From positions 1 to 64,000 of the forward strand of contig NZ_JACHCN010000012.1 of NCBI RefSeq assembly GCF_014205795.1: a stretch of DNA of 64,000 bases. Reading direction: 5' to 3'. Each line of letters opens with the position of its first letter. The first letter of the stretch is position 1. The notes below the pieces were generated by a model. It was not told the origin of the DNA, did not search any database, and saw only the letters and a list, made by a program, of their open reading frames with translations. Of this stretch, positions 36,099-45,943 are shown in pieces. The stretch comes from Rhodanobacter sp. MP7CTX1 (GTDB lineage Bacteria; Pseudomonadota; Gammaproteobacteria; Xanthomonadales; Rhodanobacteraceae). A program made the translations under genes and the position numbers.

Positions 36099-37472
36099 TT
36101 ACGGCTTCGTCTTCGGATGGCTCTTTATACCCACCATGGCAATCGCTGCAGCTCCCAGCAAAAGCACAATGGAGATCAACGCCGACCAGTGCAGGCCCGA
36201 GACGATATTTTCCTTGTGGTCGCCTGCCAGGGTACCGAACAGTGCGACGCCGATCGCGCCGGCGGCCTGACGGGCGGCGTTGAGCACGGCGGAGGCGACG
36301 CCGGACGATTCCTTGTCGACGCCGCTGAGGACGGTATTCGTCATCGCCGGAACGCCCAATCCCATCCCGGCTGGCAGCAGCGCGAAGGCAGGCAGCATCA
36401 GCCAGTAGGAACTGTTGGCGCCCAGTAGCAGGAACAACGCAAAGCCGCTCGCGTCGATGAGCGCACCAAAAATCATCGGCAGGCGCGCCCCGGCTCGCAC
36501 CACCAACCATCCGCTGAAAATGTTGACGCCGAAAAAAGTGGCTGTGAGTGGAAGATAGGCAACACCAGTGCGCACGGCGCTGTATCCGTGCACGGTCTGC
36601 AGATACAGACTCAACAGAAACACGATGCCGTAGTAAGTCAGGTTGACCACGACGCCGTAAAGGGTCGCCGCGGTGAAACCCGGTGCCTTGAAAAATCGCA
36701 GCGGCAACATCGGGTGAGCACTGCGCGATTCCGTCCGCAGGAACAAGGCACCGCTGATCAGCGCGACCGCAAAGCAGCCCAGCACGAACGGATGCACAAC
36801 ACCCAGCGGACGTGCCTGGATGACGCCCGTGATCAAGCCGGCGAGCATGAGGACAGCAAGAATCTGGCCCGCCATATCGAATCCGCCGTTATGCTCCTTG
36901 CGGACAGTTTCCGGTAGGCGCCACGTCAATGCGGCACCGATGGCGCAGACAGGAAGGTTGACCAGAAAGATGCTGCGCCAGCTCGCCACGCCAAGTAGCA
37001 GACCGCCAATGATCGGGCCCGCCGCGATGGCGATACTTCCCGCCGCCGTCCACCAGCCGATGGCGCGCGCTCTCGCGGCGGGTGAGTGCGCCGACGCATG
37101 GCTCAGCAAGGCGAGTGAGCTGGGAAGCATGGCTGCCGCGCCGATGCCCTGGATCGCGCGACCGGTGATCAGCCATGTCGCATCCGGTGACAGGCCGCAT
37201 CCGAGTGACGCAGCAGCAAACAGCGCCAGCCCGCTCAGATAGACCTTGCGTGCACCGAAACGGTCGCCCAAATAACCCATGCTAAGCAGCAGCACCGCAA
37301 AGGTCAGGGCGTAAGCGTCGACGACCCATTGCAGCATGGCGATGTTGGCGTGGAGCTCGCTCGCGATACGCGGAAGTGCGACGTTGACGATCGTCACGTC
37401 AAGCTGCACCAGCGCGAAGCCAAAACTCGCCGCGGTGGTCACCCACCCGATACTGTTGTCACGCTGGGCCAT
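36099..37472 (-). CDS. MFS drug efflux transporter (DHA2/EmrB-QacA type)
   Basis: 457 aa, about 13-14 hydrophobic segments. Early motif VQLDVTIVNVALPRI (the DHA2 motif D1) and motif A in GYLGDRFGARKVYLSG; motif C is in WWTAAGSIAIAAGPIIGGLL. A proton-driven exporter of drugs or metabolites is expected; substrates cannot be predicted. No adaptor or outer-membrane partner is nearby. It is followed on the same strand by nothing close. Confidence 0.92.
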   Translation of the reverse strand: MAQRDNSIGWVTTAASFGFALVQLDVTIVNVALPRIASELHANIAMLQWVVDAYALTFAVLLLSMGYLGDRFGARKVYLSGLALFAAASLGCGLSPDATWLITGRAIQGIGAAAMLPSSLALLSHASAHSPAARARAIGWWTAAGSIAIAAGPIIGGLLLGVASWRSIFLVNLPVCAIGAALTWRLPETVRKEHNGGFDMAGQILAVLMLAGLITGVIQARPLGVVHPFVLGCFAVALISGALFLRTESRSAHPMLPLRFFKAPGFTAATLYGVVVNLTYYGIVFLLSLYLQTVHGYSAVRTGVAYLPLTATFFGVNIFSGWLVVRAGARLPMIFGALIDASGFALFLLLGANSSYWLMLPAFALLPAGMGLGVPAMTNTVLSGVDKESSGVASAVLNAARQAAGAIGVALFGTLAGDHKENIVSGLHWSALISIVLLLGAAAIAMVGIKSHPKTKP

Positions 37473-37617
37473 GCGAGGGTCCGCTCCGCGTTAGCTGCGA
37501 TGGATATCCGGACCTCGATGCGACCGATCTAGACTCAGGCTTGTTACCGCTTCTGACGTGCTTGTGCGGTGTAGGCAGCCCGCGACGGGCCATCAAGAGG
37601 ACCGCCTCACCTCACCC

Positions 37618-38742
37618 TCAAAGCCGCGTGCGCAGCGGGTGATCCAGGCCGGCCATTGTCTGCAACAAGCGATGGCGCAACGGTGCCACTTTCACAAGCT
37701 CGGGCATCAAGGTATTGCGCAGCCAGCACAACGGTGCCGGGCGCCCACGCATCAACCGCGTCAGCGCGGCGATGTTGCGCACGACCTCACGATGCACGGG
37801 CTGACGCAGCTCGGCGTATTCCTGCATTCGTTCGAGACTTCCATTCAGCGCATCGAACGCACAGTCAGCGAACACGTACGCATCTTCAATCCCGAGATTC
37901 ATGCCGCGTGCGCCGAGTGGCGAATGGATATGCGCTGCATCGCCACCCAGTGCGACGCGGCCCACGCTTGCCTTGCCGGCCACCCGATGCGCGATATGAA
38001 ACTGCGATTGCCACATCACTTCGCCGGGCACGCTGCCACACGGCAACTGTGCCAGCGGGTCGGCGCCATTGCCGATCACCCGCCAGATGCCCGCCTGCAG
38101 ATGCATCAAGAACAGGAAGCCGTCCGGCTGCAAGCCGATATGCGCGCGCAGCGGATCCAGCGACGTATCCAGCCGCACGTCCCACAACAGCCATGGCTCG
38201 GGCAGGGCGCTGCCGGCAAAATCGACACCCAGCGCATGCCGCACCACGCTGCGTGCACCGTCCGCACCGAAGACCAGCGGTGCCTGCACCATCTGCGTGC
38301 TGCCATCGGCCTGCTGCAAGGTTAGCGTTACCTGCTCCGCATCCTGCTGCAGCGCCTGCAGGCTCAGGCCGCGTTCCACATGTATGCCGAATGCCTCGAG
38401 CGCGTCGTTGAGCAACGCTTCGGTGCGCGCCTGCGCGAGGCCGATGGGCAATTGCGGCATCTGATGCTGCAGGTCGACCGACGCCACCTCCCGATTTCCG
38501 CGATGCATCGCCATGCCCTTCACTGCCCAACCTTCGGCAATGATGCGCGCCGCCACGCTGCTCTCCTTGAGCATCTCCAGCGAGCGCGGATTGACCAACA
38601 AGGCCTTCGAGGTGGTGGTGGGCTGCATGGCGGCATCGATGATGCGCACCGGCACGCCGCGGCGAGCGAGAAACAGTGCAGCGGACAGCCCCGTGGGGCC
38701 GGCGCCGACGATCATCAACGGTACCGGGGTGGAAGCAGCCAT
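37618..38742 (-). CDS. FAD-dependent aromatic monooxygenase-like protein
   Basis: 374 aa. N-terminal Rossmann motif VGAGPTGLSAALFLARRG; the PHBH-type second FAD motif is GDAAHIHSPLGARGMNLGIE. Related to the 2,4-dichlorophenol/PheA hydroxylase family but without the C-terminal thioredoxin-like domain of that group. Likely an aromatic or polyketide hydroxylase; the substrate is unknown. The start at 38742 (MAASTPVPLMIVGAG) places the FAD motif at the usual position; the longer frame to 38862 looks non-coding. The ribosome site is weak. Confidence 0.9.
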   Translation of the reverse strand: MAASTPVPLMIVGAGPTGLSAALFLARRGVPVRIIDAAMQPTTTSKALLVNPRSLEMLKESSVAARIIAEGWAVKGMAMHRGNREVASVDLQHQMPQLPIGLAQARTEALLNDALEAFGIHVERGLSLQALQQDAEQVTLTLQQADGSTQMVQAPLVFGADGARSVVRHALGVDFAGSALPEPWLLWDVRLDTSLDPLRAHIGLQPDGFLFLMHLQAGIWRVIGNGADPLAQLPCGSVPGEVMWQSQFHIAHRVAGKASVGRVALGGDAAHIHSPLGARGMNLGIEDAYVFADCAFDALNGSLERMQEYAELRQPVHREVVRNIAALTRLMRGRPAPLCWLRNTLMPELVKVAPLRHRLLQTMAGLDHPLRTRL

Positions 38743-38999
38743 ATGACAGACATCCAGTGGCGGTGAGCCTACGTTACCTGAGGTACGCGTCGAGCGAGTA
38801 TGTAGATCATCATGCCTACGCAAACGAAGCTGGGCCAAGGCGCTCCGCTCGTGGCGCTTCAATTAACAATCGGCTCACGCCGCAGTGACGTCGCGACAAC
38901 AAGAGTTGTGCTTACAACTGGCGCGAAGACGCGGCAACCTCATATCCGCGCCATGCCCGCCCCCGCGGGGTAAAACGTCGAACGCGGAAGGAGTGTTTC

Positions 39000-39497
39000 A
39001 TGAAACACCGTTGCGTATTCTGCACACCTGACTTGCTGGTTGCGCAAGCCGCGATGGACGCGGCGCGAGAGGCCGGCATTGATGACAAAGACATCTCGCT
39101 GGTTGCCCGCGAAGACATCGAAATGCAAAAAATTCCCGAACATCGTTTGAAGGAACACCACGACGTTACACCGGCGGCCGTGCGCGGCATTGCCTGCGGC
39201 GGTGGCAGCGGCCTGTTGCTCGGGCTGATTGCGGTGGCCATACCACCGCTGGGCCTGACGCTCGCTGGCGCCGGCGCCATGGTGGTCGCCGGCGCCGCGA
39301 TGGGCTGCTGGACCGGCGCGCTGGTCGGCTTCGACGTCGATGATGCGATCAGCCGCAAGTTCAAGGAAGAGATTGCCGCCGGCTGCATTCTGGTCGTCCT
39401 CGACGGCGACAGGGAGAAACTGGCGCGGGCCAAACCCTTCGTCGAAAGCACCGGTGCATTTCCACTGGCGTTCAAAGCGCATACCGCATTGACTTGA
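39000..39497 (+). CDS. Small membrane-associated protein, unknown
   Basis: 165 aa, preceded by GGAAGGAG. The N-terminal part (MKHRCVFCTPDLLVAQAAMD, with Cys5 and Cys8) looks ferredoxin-like or regulatory, followed by two Gly/Ala-rich hydrophobic hairpin segments (about 65-105: GGGSGLLLGLIAVAIPPLGL, then AGAGAMVVAGAAMGCWTGAL) and a soluble C-terminus. The glycine-zipper-like hydrophobic part resembles DUF1269/general-stress membrane proteins. Function unknown. Confidence 0.8.
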   Translation: MKHRCVFCTPDLLVAQAAMDAAREAGIDDKDISLVAREDIEMQKIPEHRLKEHHDVTPAAVRGIACGGGSGLLLGLIAVAIPPLGLTLAGAGAMVVAGAAMGCWTGALVGFDVDDAISRKFKEEIAAGCILVVLDGDREKLARAKPFVESTGAFPLAFKAHTALT

Positions 39498-39527
39498 GCA
39501 GGGGGACGTCGAATTTCGGCACTTCCG

Positions 39528-40061
39528 TCAGACCAGCGTCAGCAACAACGGCGCGATGATGCCGGCGAGCAGAACCAGGGCGATGCGCATCCCATGGCGG
39601 GTGAAGCGATACGCCATGTAGAGCCCGGTCAGCGTGGACAGCATCAGGCTCAAAGCCACCAAGGCAAAGAACAGCTTCATCGGCAAGAGGTTCTTTTTCG
39701 GCCTCGCAGCGGGGTTGTCGGCGGGCGCGCTGGACGCTGGAGTCGTTCGTGCATTGGTTGCCGCGTTCGCCGGTGACGCAGCCGCGGATGCTCCCGCAAC
39801 GGGGGAATCCTTGCCCGGCGTAACCACTTCCGACGGATGCGGCCGCCGCGGCGGCATCACGGTGGTCTGCTTCTTGTGCAGTTGCGCCAGCGTTGCCAGC
39901 CACGCCGGTGGCGTATAGCTGCTGCCACGCGTCGTTTCATGCAGGCTGAAGGTCTGCATGCCTCCGGTAAACGCAAAAAACAGCAGCATGGGGGCGGTGA
40001 ACACACCCAGATAAAGGTGGATCTGACGAATCCATTTCAGCAAGCGGTGACCGGTGGACAT
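39528..40061 (-). CDS. PepSY-associated membrane protein
   Basis: 177 aa. MSTGHRLLKWIRQIHLYLGV followed by FTAPMLLFFAFTGGMQTFSL is the N-terminal helix of PepSY-TM proteins (IRxIHLYLG). A long Pro/Ala/Ser linker (about 80-125) precedes two further membrane helices. Members of this family act with iron or heme uptake reductases. Short form without the full PepSY domain. Start uncertain: ATG 40061 was chosen (GAGAAAG upstream); ATG 40076 adds MRKIL. Confidence 0.75.
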   Translation of the reverse strand: MSTGHRLLKWIRQIHLYLGVFTAPMLLFFAFTGGMQTFSLHETTRGSSYTPPAWLATLAQLHKKQTTVMPPRRPHPSEVVTPGKDSPVAGASAAASPANAATNARTTPASSAPADNPAARPKKNLLPMKLFFALVALSLMLSTLTGLYMAYRFTRHGMRIALVLLAGIIAPLLLTLV

Positions 40062-40294
40062 GAGAATCTTTCTCATTTGGCAAAGCGCGGACTGTAATGG
40101 CTTGCGCGGATATCGCCAACTGCCAAGGGACGTTTTCAGCGCATTCAACGACGCAGGCCGCTCCCCGCCAGCCTCCAGGAGCCGTGCCATAGGAGCCATG
40201 GCGGTGCGCTCGGGGAGTCGCTAGAGTGCCGCTGAGACGGTTCCGCGACACCGCAAGCAGGGATATCGACGCCACTCAACCGGAGCGATCGCTG

Positions 40295-40771
40295 ATGAGC
40301 AAACGTCACGCCAACCTTTCCGCCGTCCTGTACGGCGGTTTCATTGCCGGCACCCTGGATATCGGTGCCGCGGCGCTGATCAACATGATCAGTCCTGTCG
40401 TGATCCTCAAAGCCATCGCCAGTGGCGTGCTGGGCAAGCCAGCGTTTGCCGGAGGTGCGTCGGTCGCCGTGCTGGGGCTTGTTCTGCAATGGGCGATGTC
40501 CTTGCTGATCGCAGCGATCTTCGTGTTTGCGGCGCGCCGGCTACCCCGCCTGGCCCTGCACTGGCCGACCTGGGGCGTAGCGTATGGCGTGGTGGTCTTT
40601 TTCGTGATGAATTACGTGGTCAGGCCGCTGTCCGCCGCTTGGCCAAAGACGCACTTCACCCCCGTGGGATTCGCCTGGAACATGCTCGCCATGTTGCTGT
40701 TTGGACTGATTGTGGCGTATTGCGCGCATGCGTTCTTCAACAACACTGACCAGCAGCCTCGGGTTGGCTAA
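40295..40771 (+). CDS. Four-helix membrane protein, unknown
   Basis: 158 aa with about four hydrophobic helices (LSAVLYGGFIAGTLDIGAAA, then VAVLGLVLQWAMSLLIAAIF, YGVVVFFVMNYVV, and MLAMLLFGLIVAYCAHAFF). No catalytic motif recognised; similar short proteins are annotated as YagU-like or hypothetical. GGAG is 9 bases before the ATG. The DUF202 gene follows 6 bases after the stop, so the two are probably co-transcribed. Confidence 0.82.
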   Translation: MSKRHANLSAVLYGGFIAGTLDIGAAALINMISPVVILKAIASGVLGKPAFAGGASVAVLGLVLQWAMSLLIAAIFVFAARRLPRLALHWPTWGVAYGVVVFFVMNYVVRPLSAAWPKTHFTPVGFAWNMLAMLLFGLIVAYCAHAFFNNTDQQPRVG

Positions 40772-40777
40772 CTCATC

Positions 40778-41161
40778 GTGATTCCACGTTTCAGCGATCA
40801 CGCCGCCAACGAGCGCACCTACCTGGCGTGGGTGCGCACTGCAATCACCGTCATGGCGTTCGGCTTTCTGCTGGAGCGCTTCGACATCCTTCTTTTCTAC
40901 GCCAGCCATGTGACCGGCCACACGACACCGGGGCTGCACCTGCATGGCTCGGAGTGGCTTGGCCTGCTCTTGTTGCTGTTCGGCGCGTTCGTGGTACTGC
41001 TCGCCACCTATCGCTTCAACCGCAATCGCAAGCTCATCGACAGCGACATCAACTGCAGCTACGGCGGCGCGCTGCTGGAACGCGTAATGACCGGAATGCT
41101 GATCCTGATGGCGGTGTTTCTTGTGATATATGTTGCGCGACAGGTCCTCGCACTGGGTTGA
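40778..41161 (+). CDS. DUF202 (YidH-type) membrane protein
   Basis: 127 aa from a GTG start. NERTYLAWVRTAITVMAFGF is the DUF202 signature (NxRTxLAWxRT), followed by two more membrane helices (LGLLLLLFGAFVVLLATYRF and MTGMLILMAVFLVIYVARQV). Yeast VTC and E. coli YidH/YidG share the domain; the bacterial function is unclear. Second gene of a two-gene unit. Confidence 0.92.
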   Translation: MIPRFSDHAANERTYLAWVRTAITVMAFGFLLERFDILLFYASHVTGHTTPGLHLHGSEWLGLLLLLFGAFVVLLATYRFNRNRKLIDSDINCSYGGALLERVMTGMLILMAVFLVIYVARQVLALG

Positions 41162-41428
41162 AGCGGTTCCGCCTCATGGGCCGGCCGACCGGCGCTGAGA
41201 ACTGCTGACTACCCACGCGGACCGAATCGCCGGGCACTGGGACCGCGGGCCGATCACCCGCTATGGGGGACAGGATCGCGTCATCTTCACAACATGAGGC
41301 ACGAGAATGCCTCCGCCCCTTAGTGGGTCCAACCGTCGGGCGGCGTTGCTGGCCGTACACCTTCCACAGACACGGATGCGCGGGATGCAACGACCTATCT
41401 GGATTCGGTTCAAGTTGACGGGTAAGCA

Positions 41429-43012
41429 GTGAAACGGATTTATCGACGTGCAGGCATTATCCTCGCGCTGGCTTTGCTTGAGCTAGCGCTCGGCGCCTGC
41501 TCATCCATGCGCACCGACTTTGCCAAACGACCCTCGAAGGCGTTACCGCCGGCAACCAGCACGCCGAGCGGGCATTACATACAGTCCGAGGTAAACCAGC
41601 ACCCGGATCAATCCGGCTTCCGACTGCTCACGAGCAACAACAATGCGCTGATGAGCCGCATCGTTCTCGCCGATCATGCGCAACACTCCATCGATCTGCA
41701 GTACTACATCTTCGACAACGACGCGACGGGGCGACTGGTGGCACAACGCCTGTTGACGGCGGCCGACCGTGGTGTACGGGTGCGCATCCTGCTCGATGAT
41801 ATCAATGTGCACAACGAGATCGACATGCTGGATGCGCTCAATGCACATCCGAACATCAAGGTCCGATTGTTCAATCCATTCAGTACGCGCGACCCGTCCA
41901 TGTTGTCCAAGATGACGCAATTCATGTTCGATGCGCATCGACTCAACCGACGCATGCACAACAAGTCGTACATCGTGGACAGCAACGTGGCGGTCGTCGG
42001 CGGTCGCAATATCGGCGACGGCTATTTCGACGCCGGCCGTGATACGAATTTCCGCGACCTCGATCTGATCGCTATCGGACCCGTTGTGAAAGAGGCATCG
42101 CACGCGTTTGACGAATACTGGAATAGCGATGACGCGTACCCCGTCACCGCCTTCCGCGGCAAGCGCGCCAATGGCTACGACTTGGCGAAACTCAGGGTGG
42201 ACCTGACTCGCGACGCGCGCACGTTCGCGCAGTCCGACTATGCGCAAGCGACACTTGACGCCCTTCCCGATGGCCCCACGGCAGATCGCCCCGGCACGTG
42301 GTTCTGGGGATCGGCCAAGCTGGTCGCCGACCAACCGGAAAAGATCAATGCCACGACGGATGACCCCTCACTGCGCATCGGCCCGCAAATCAAGTCGATG
42401 CTCGATCAGGCACAGAAGAACGTGTTGCTGATATCGCCTTACTTCGTTCCCGGCAAAAGTGGTACGCGTTATCTCACTAGCCTCGTTGCACATGGCATCA
42501 GCGTGAGTGCACTGACGAATTCCCTGGCCTCCTCGGATGAGCCAGCAGTGCATGCGGGGTATTCGCGCTATCGGTATGCGCTGCTCGACGGCGGCGTGCA
42601 GCTACATGAATTGCGACCGGCCCCTGGTGCAAGTCAACCGACGACCGCGAGGGGAAGATCGTCCGGCATCAGCCTGCACGCCAAGGCCATCGTGGTGGAT
42701 GACCAGTGGGTGTTCGTCGGCTCGATGAACCTGGATCAACGCTCGAAATTGCTCAACACCGAGATGGGCATCATTGTCGATTCTCCGCCGCTGGCGAACG
42801 CGGTGACCGAGTTTTTCGATGAGGCCATCCTGCCCGCTAACGCCTACGACGTAGTGCTGAACGCGCAAGGCTCGCCCCGGGCGGGAGAAATGCAATGGCG
42901 CACGAGCGATAACGGCAAGGCAGTGACCTATAACCGTGATCCGGAAGCCACCGCGAAACGCCGACTGGAGGTTTCGTTCCTCAAGCTGCTGCCCATTGAG
43001 GGAATGCTCTAA
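41429..43012 (+). CDS. Phospholipase D-family lipoprotein (cardiolipin-synthase-like)
   Basis: 527 aa. Lipoprotein signal with lipobox LGAC (near residues 21-24), then two HKD motifs: HNKSYIVDSNVAVVGGRN (about 178-195) and HAKAIVVDDQWVFVGSMN (about 416-433). Two-HKD proteins of this kind include ClsC-type cardiolipin synthases and exported phospholipases; being a lipoprotein, it acts outside the cytoplasm. GTG start at 41429; the frame is open only a little further upstream. Confidence 0.9.
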   Translation: MKRIYRRAGIILALALLELALGACSSMRTDFAKRPSKALPPATSTPSGHYIQSEVNQHPDQSGFRLLTSNNNALMSRIVLADHAQHSIDLQYYIFDNDATGRLVAQRLLTAADRGVRVRILLDDINVHNEIDMLDALNAHPNIKVRLFNPFSTRDPSMLSKMTQFMFDAHRLNRRMHNKSYIVDSNVAVVGGRNIGDGYFDAGRDTNFRDLDLIAIGPVVKEASHAFDEYWNSDDAYPVTAFRGKRANGYDLAKLRVDLTRDARTFAQSDYAQATLDALPDGPTADRPGTWFWGSAKLVADQPEKINATTDDPSLRIGPQIKSMLDQAQKNVLLISPYFVPGKSGTRYLTSLVAHGISVSALTNSLASSDEPAVHAGYSRYRYALLDGGVQLHELRPAPGASQPTTARGRSSGISLHAKAIVVDDQWVFVGSMNLDQRSKLLNTEMGIIVDSPPLANAVTEFFDEAILPANAYDVVLNAQGSPRAGEMQWRTSDNGKAVTYNRDPEATAKRRLEVSFLKLLPIEGML

Positions 43013-43359
43013 GGGGAATGGCCGGAGAGTCCTGCCCAATCACCCTTCCTGCACCTTCCCGACACACTGCATGTGTTCTGATCAGAGTTGCAGCTTCATG
43101 AGGTGTTGCGCGCGAAGGCATGGCAACGCTGAATCGATCTTTCGTCAGTAAAGGGCTGTGAGGTGAGCGGCTTCAATCGCAAGGGACTTGCGTTGCGCGA
43201 CATGGTCGCCGAAGCCGCGCCTGCGAAAAGCCGGTTATCCCGGGTACACCTTGTCGACTATCTACTGAGACAGTAATCGATAACCCGCGCCAATCGTCGT
43301 TCGAATCGTTACTGCCAAGCTACCGTAGACCCTTACCGTCGGCCTCCAAGGGATCCCTC
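43013..43359. other. Intergenic, nothing recognised
   Basis: Between the phospholipase D-like gene and the YXWGXW gene I see no gene, repeat or clear terminator. A promoter for the YXWGXW gene is expected before 43360 but was not identified. Confidence 0.5.
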
Positions 43360-44577
43360 ATGAAATTGCTCCAACGTACGAATCGCCAGCTGGCGATGCG
43401 ATTGCCCCTGCCGCGCCGCATGATCGTGGGCCTGGCGGCAGCCTGTTTGATGGCGATATCGTTCTCGTCGTCCGCCGGGGTATTCATCTCAGTGGCCATC
43501 GCGCCGCCGCCGCTACCGATCTACGCCCAGCCCGACGTGCCCGGCCCCGGCTACATCTGGACACCCGGTTACTGGTCGTATGCCAACGACGGTGGGTATT
43601 TCTGGGTTCCTGGCACCTGGGTGCTTGCACCTTATACGGGTGCGCTATGGACACCGGGATACTGGGGCTGGAACAACGGCTTCTATGTCTTCAACACGGG
43701 CTATTGGGGTCCTCACGTCGGCTTCTATGGCGGTATCAATTATGGCTTCGGCTACGGCGGCAGAGGTTATTCGGGCGGCTACTGGAACCATGGCTCGTTC
43801 AACTACAACCGGACGGTCATCAACAACACCACGATCAACCGCGTCAGCTTCAACGGTGGCCGGGGCGGTTTGAACGCACGACCTTCAGCGCAGGAGCAGT
43901 TGGCTGTGCATGATCGGCACGTGGAACCTGTGTCGGCACAGCAGCAACAGGTGCACATGGCCAGCCAGAACACCGCCATGCGCGCTTCGGTAAACCATGG
44001 CACACCGGCGATTGCCGCCACCCAGCGACCGGGAGCTTTCAGTGGCAGCGGCGTGGTGGGCGCACGTGGTGCGAATTCGGCAGTGGGCGCGGAAGCGGCC
44101 AGGTCAAATACACCCAACGCACGCACTGCGGGAGTGAACGATCCCGCTGCATCACGCAGCAACCTGACTGCTCAACATTCTGCTGGCACCAGCCCGGCCG
44201 GAGCCCGCGCCGCCAACGTTCGCTCGTCGACCGATGCGCCGCGAAACGACAACGTCCAACGGACGGCGCAGACCAGCCATGCGACTGCGCGCCCCACACA
44301 CATGGGCAATGCAAATCAAGGGTCCGCTCGACAGGGATCCACGCGGTCGGCCTCGACCTATCACCCGGCACCTGCGATGCATTCCAACCAGCAGTCTCGC
44401 CCGCAGGCACAGGCACGTCCGCAGCCACAGGCTCGTCAACAACCACAGGCACATCAACAGCCTCAGGCACATCAGCAGCCACAGGCGCGTCAGCAACCAC
44501 AGGCGCGTCAGCAACCACAACAGCGACAGCCAGCCCACGCCGAGAATCAGGGAGAGCACAAGCCGCAGCAACACTGA
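43360..44577 (+). CDS. YXWGXW repeat protein with Gln-rich tail
   Basis: 405 aa, signal peptide within the first about 40 residues. Four aromatic repeats of the form PGYIWTPGYWSYANDGGYFW, then GALWTPGYWGWNNGFYVFNT, mark the WXXGXW/BcpO-type family (about 60-140). A Gly/Tyr-rich stretch follows, and then a long low-complexity region ending in repeated PQARQQPQAHQQ units (about 350-390) encoded by an imperfect 18-base repeat. Surface or matrix role inferred; no function is known. A strong terminator follows. Confidence 0.88.
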   Translation: MKLLQRTNRQLAMRLPLPRRMIVGLAAACLMAISFSSSAGVFISVAIAPPPLPIYAQPDVPGPGYIWTPGYWSYANDGGYFWVPGTWVLAPYTGALWTPGYWGWNNGFYVFNTGYWGPHVGFYGGINYGFGYGGRGYSGGYWNHGSFNYNRTVINNTTINRVSFNGGRGGLNARPSAQEQLAVHDRHVEPVSAQQQQVHMASQNTAMRASVNHGTPAIAATQRPGAFSGSGVVGARGANSAVGAEAARSNTPNARTAGVNDPAASRSNLTAQHSAGTSPAGARAANVRSSTDAPRNDNVQRTAQTSHATARPTHMGNANQGSARQGSTRSASTYHPAPAMHSNQQSRPQAQARPQPQARQQPQAHQQPQAHQQPQARQQPQARQQPQQRQPAHAENQGEHKPQQH

Positions 44578-44607
44578 TTTCGCGCGTACGTATGCAACTT
44601 GAAACAA

Positions 44608-44634
44608 CGAAAAGGCCAGAGCAATCTGGCCTTT
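44608..44634 (+). terminator. Rho-independent terminator, bidirectional
   Basis: Perfect 11-bp stem AAAAGGCCAGA/TCTGGCCTTTT with GCAA loop and a T-run after it. The A-run on the other arm gives a T-run for the convergent acyltransferase gene as well. Confidence 0.93.
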
Positions 44635-44666
44635 TTATTTGATCGAGGCCCATGCAATCGATCAGA

Positions 44667-45824
44667 TCATGAAGCCATCGGTTCAACCGCCGCTTCGTGC
44701 GGAACGTCACGCGTTGACTGCCGCAACGCCATGCGTTCACGCAGTCGCAGGAACGGTCGCTCCACGACATAGTGCAGCAGCGCACCGGCCAGCAGCGCGG
44801 CAGACGCGTAAGCGAGAAATGCGAGCATGCCCTGCCCCTGCAGTTGCATCCCAAAAGCGCTGTCCACCATGTGGTACACCGGTTTGTGGATCAGGTAGAG
44901 GCTGTAGGAAATCAGCGCGATCCAGCCCGCTCCCGGCACGCGCCGTTTACCAATCCAACTGCGCGTACCGGCGCCGGCCAGCACCAGCAACGCAAGCCCC
45001 GCCGACAGCAGTGGATAGCCGAACACACTGGGGATGAAACCGGTCCGATCCCGGAACAGCTCGATCGCACAGCCCACCATTACCAGGCCAGTGACCATCA
45101 GAAAATTCGCTCTGGCTTGCAGCCACGACCACAGCATTGGCCGGAACGCCTTGATCGTCGCCAACACCACGCCGGCCAGCAATCCATCGAGACGCGTATA
45201 GGTCGGATAGTAGAGATCCTCGACGAAGCGCTGCGAAAAACCGCGCCCCGCGCCAGCCAGCCCACGAGCCGGCGCCACGTCGTAGAGCCAGACCCAACCG
45301 CGGATGGCCATGCCCAGCACAATGACCACGCCACATACGCCGAGGAACTTCACCATCGACGGTCGTCGCGTGAGCCACCACGCAAGCAACGGAAACAGTA
45401 AGTAGAAATGCTCCTCCACGCATAGCGACCACGCGTGGGAAAACGCCTGGTTGTGCTCATAGTCGATCAGCAAGTTGACGGTGAACGTGAGGAACTGCCA
45501 TAGCGGCTGGATGCCGGGTCTCTCACGGAAGGCCGGCACGCCGAAGTACAGCGCCAGCACCACCAGAAAGACCGGCAAGATGCGAAACGCTCGGCGCAGA
45601 TAGAACTCCCCGAACGACACGCTCTGGCCCTGGCTCAGCGGCTTCAGCAACTGCGATCCAATCAGATAACCGCTGAGCACGAAGAACAGATCGACGCCCA
45701 TCCAGCCGTAGTCGGACAGCCACGCATAACGCTCGCCCAGCCCACCGATGACAAACGAGTGAAACAGCATCACCCAGACGATCGCTATAGCACGCAGCAG
45801 GTCCAACCCCGGCAAACGGTTCAT
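44667..45824 (-). CDS. Membrane acyltransferase (OafA/YrhL type)
   Basis: 385 aa with about ten membrane helices. Family landmarks: NRLPGLDLLRAIAIVWVMLF (start), FFVLSGYLIGSQLL, FYLRRAFRILPVFL and HAWSLCVEEHFYLLFPLLAW (with catalytic His). It should transfer acetyl or other acyl groups onto sugars of O-antigen, exopolysaccharide or lipid; no glycosyltransferases are nearby. GGGGGAG precedes the ATG at 45824; an upstream start at 45839 is not needed. Confidence 0.93.
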   Translation of the reverse strand: MNRLPGLDLLRAIAIVWVMLFHSFVIGGLGERYAWLSDYGWMGVDLFFVLSGYLIGSQLLKPLSQGQSVSFGEFYLRRAFRILPVFLVVLALYFGVPAFRERPGIQPLWQFLTFTVNLLIDYEHNQAFSHAWSLCVEEHFYLLFPLLAWWLTRRPSMVKFLGVCGVVIVLGMAIRGWVWLYDVAPARGLAGAGRGFSQRFVEDLYYPTYTRLDGLLAGVVLATIKAFRPMLWSWLQARANFLMVTGLVMVGCAIELFRDRTGFIPSVFGYPLLSAGLALLVLAGAGTRSWIGKRRVPGAGWIALISYSLYLIHKPVYHMVDSAFGMQLQGQGMLAFLAYASAALLAGALLHYVVERPFLRLRERMALRQSTRDVPHEAAVEPMAS

Positions 45825-45943
45825 GGTCTCCCCCATCAAGACACAACGCGAGCCAGCGACTCACCAGCCCCTTATCAGTTTGAATCGCGCCCCATCACTG
45901 CCTGCGACGCTGACGTAGCGCGACCGTCATTTCCCTACAGGCA

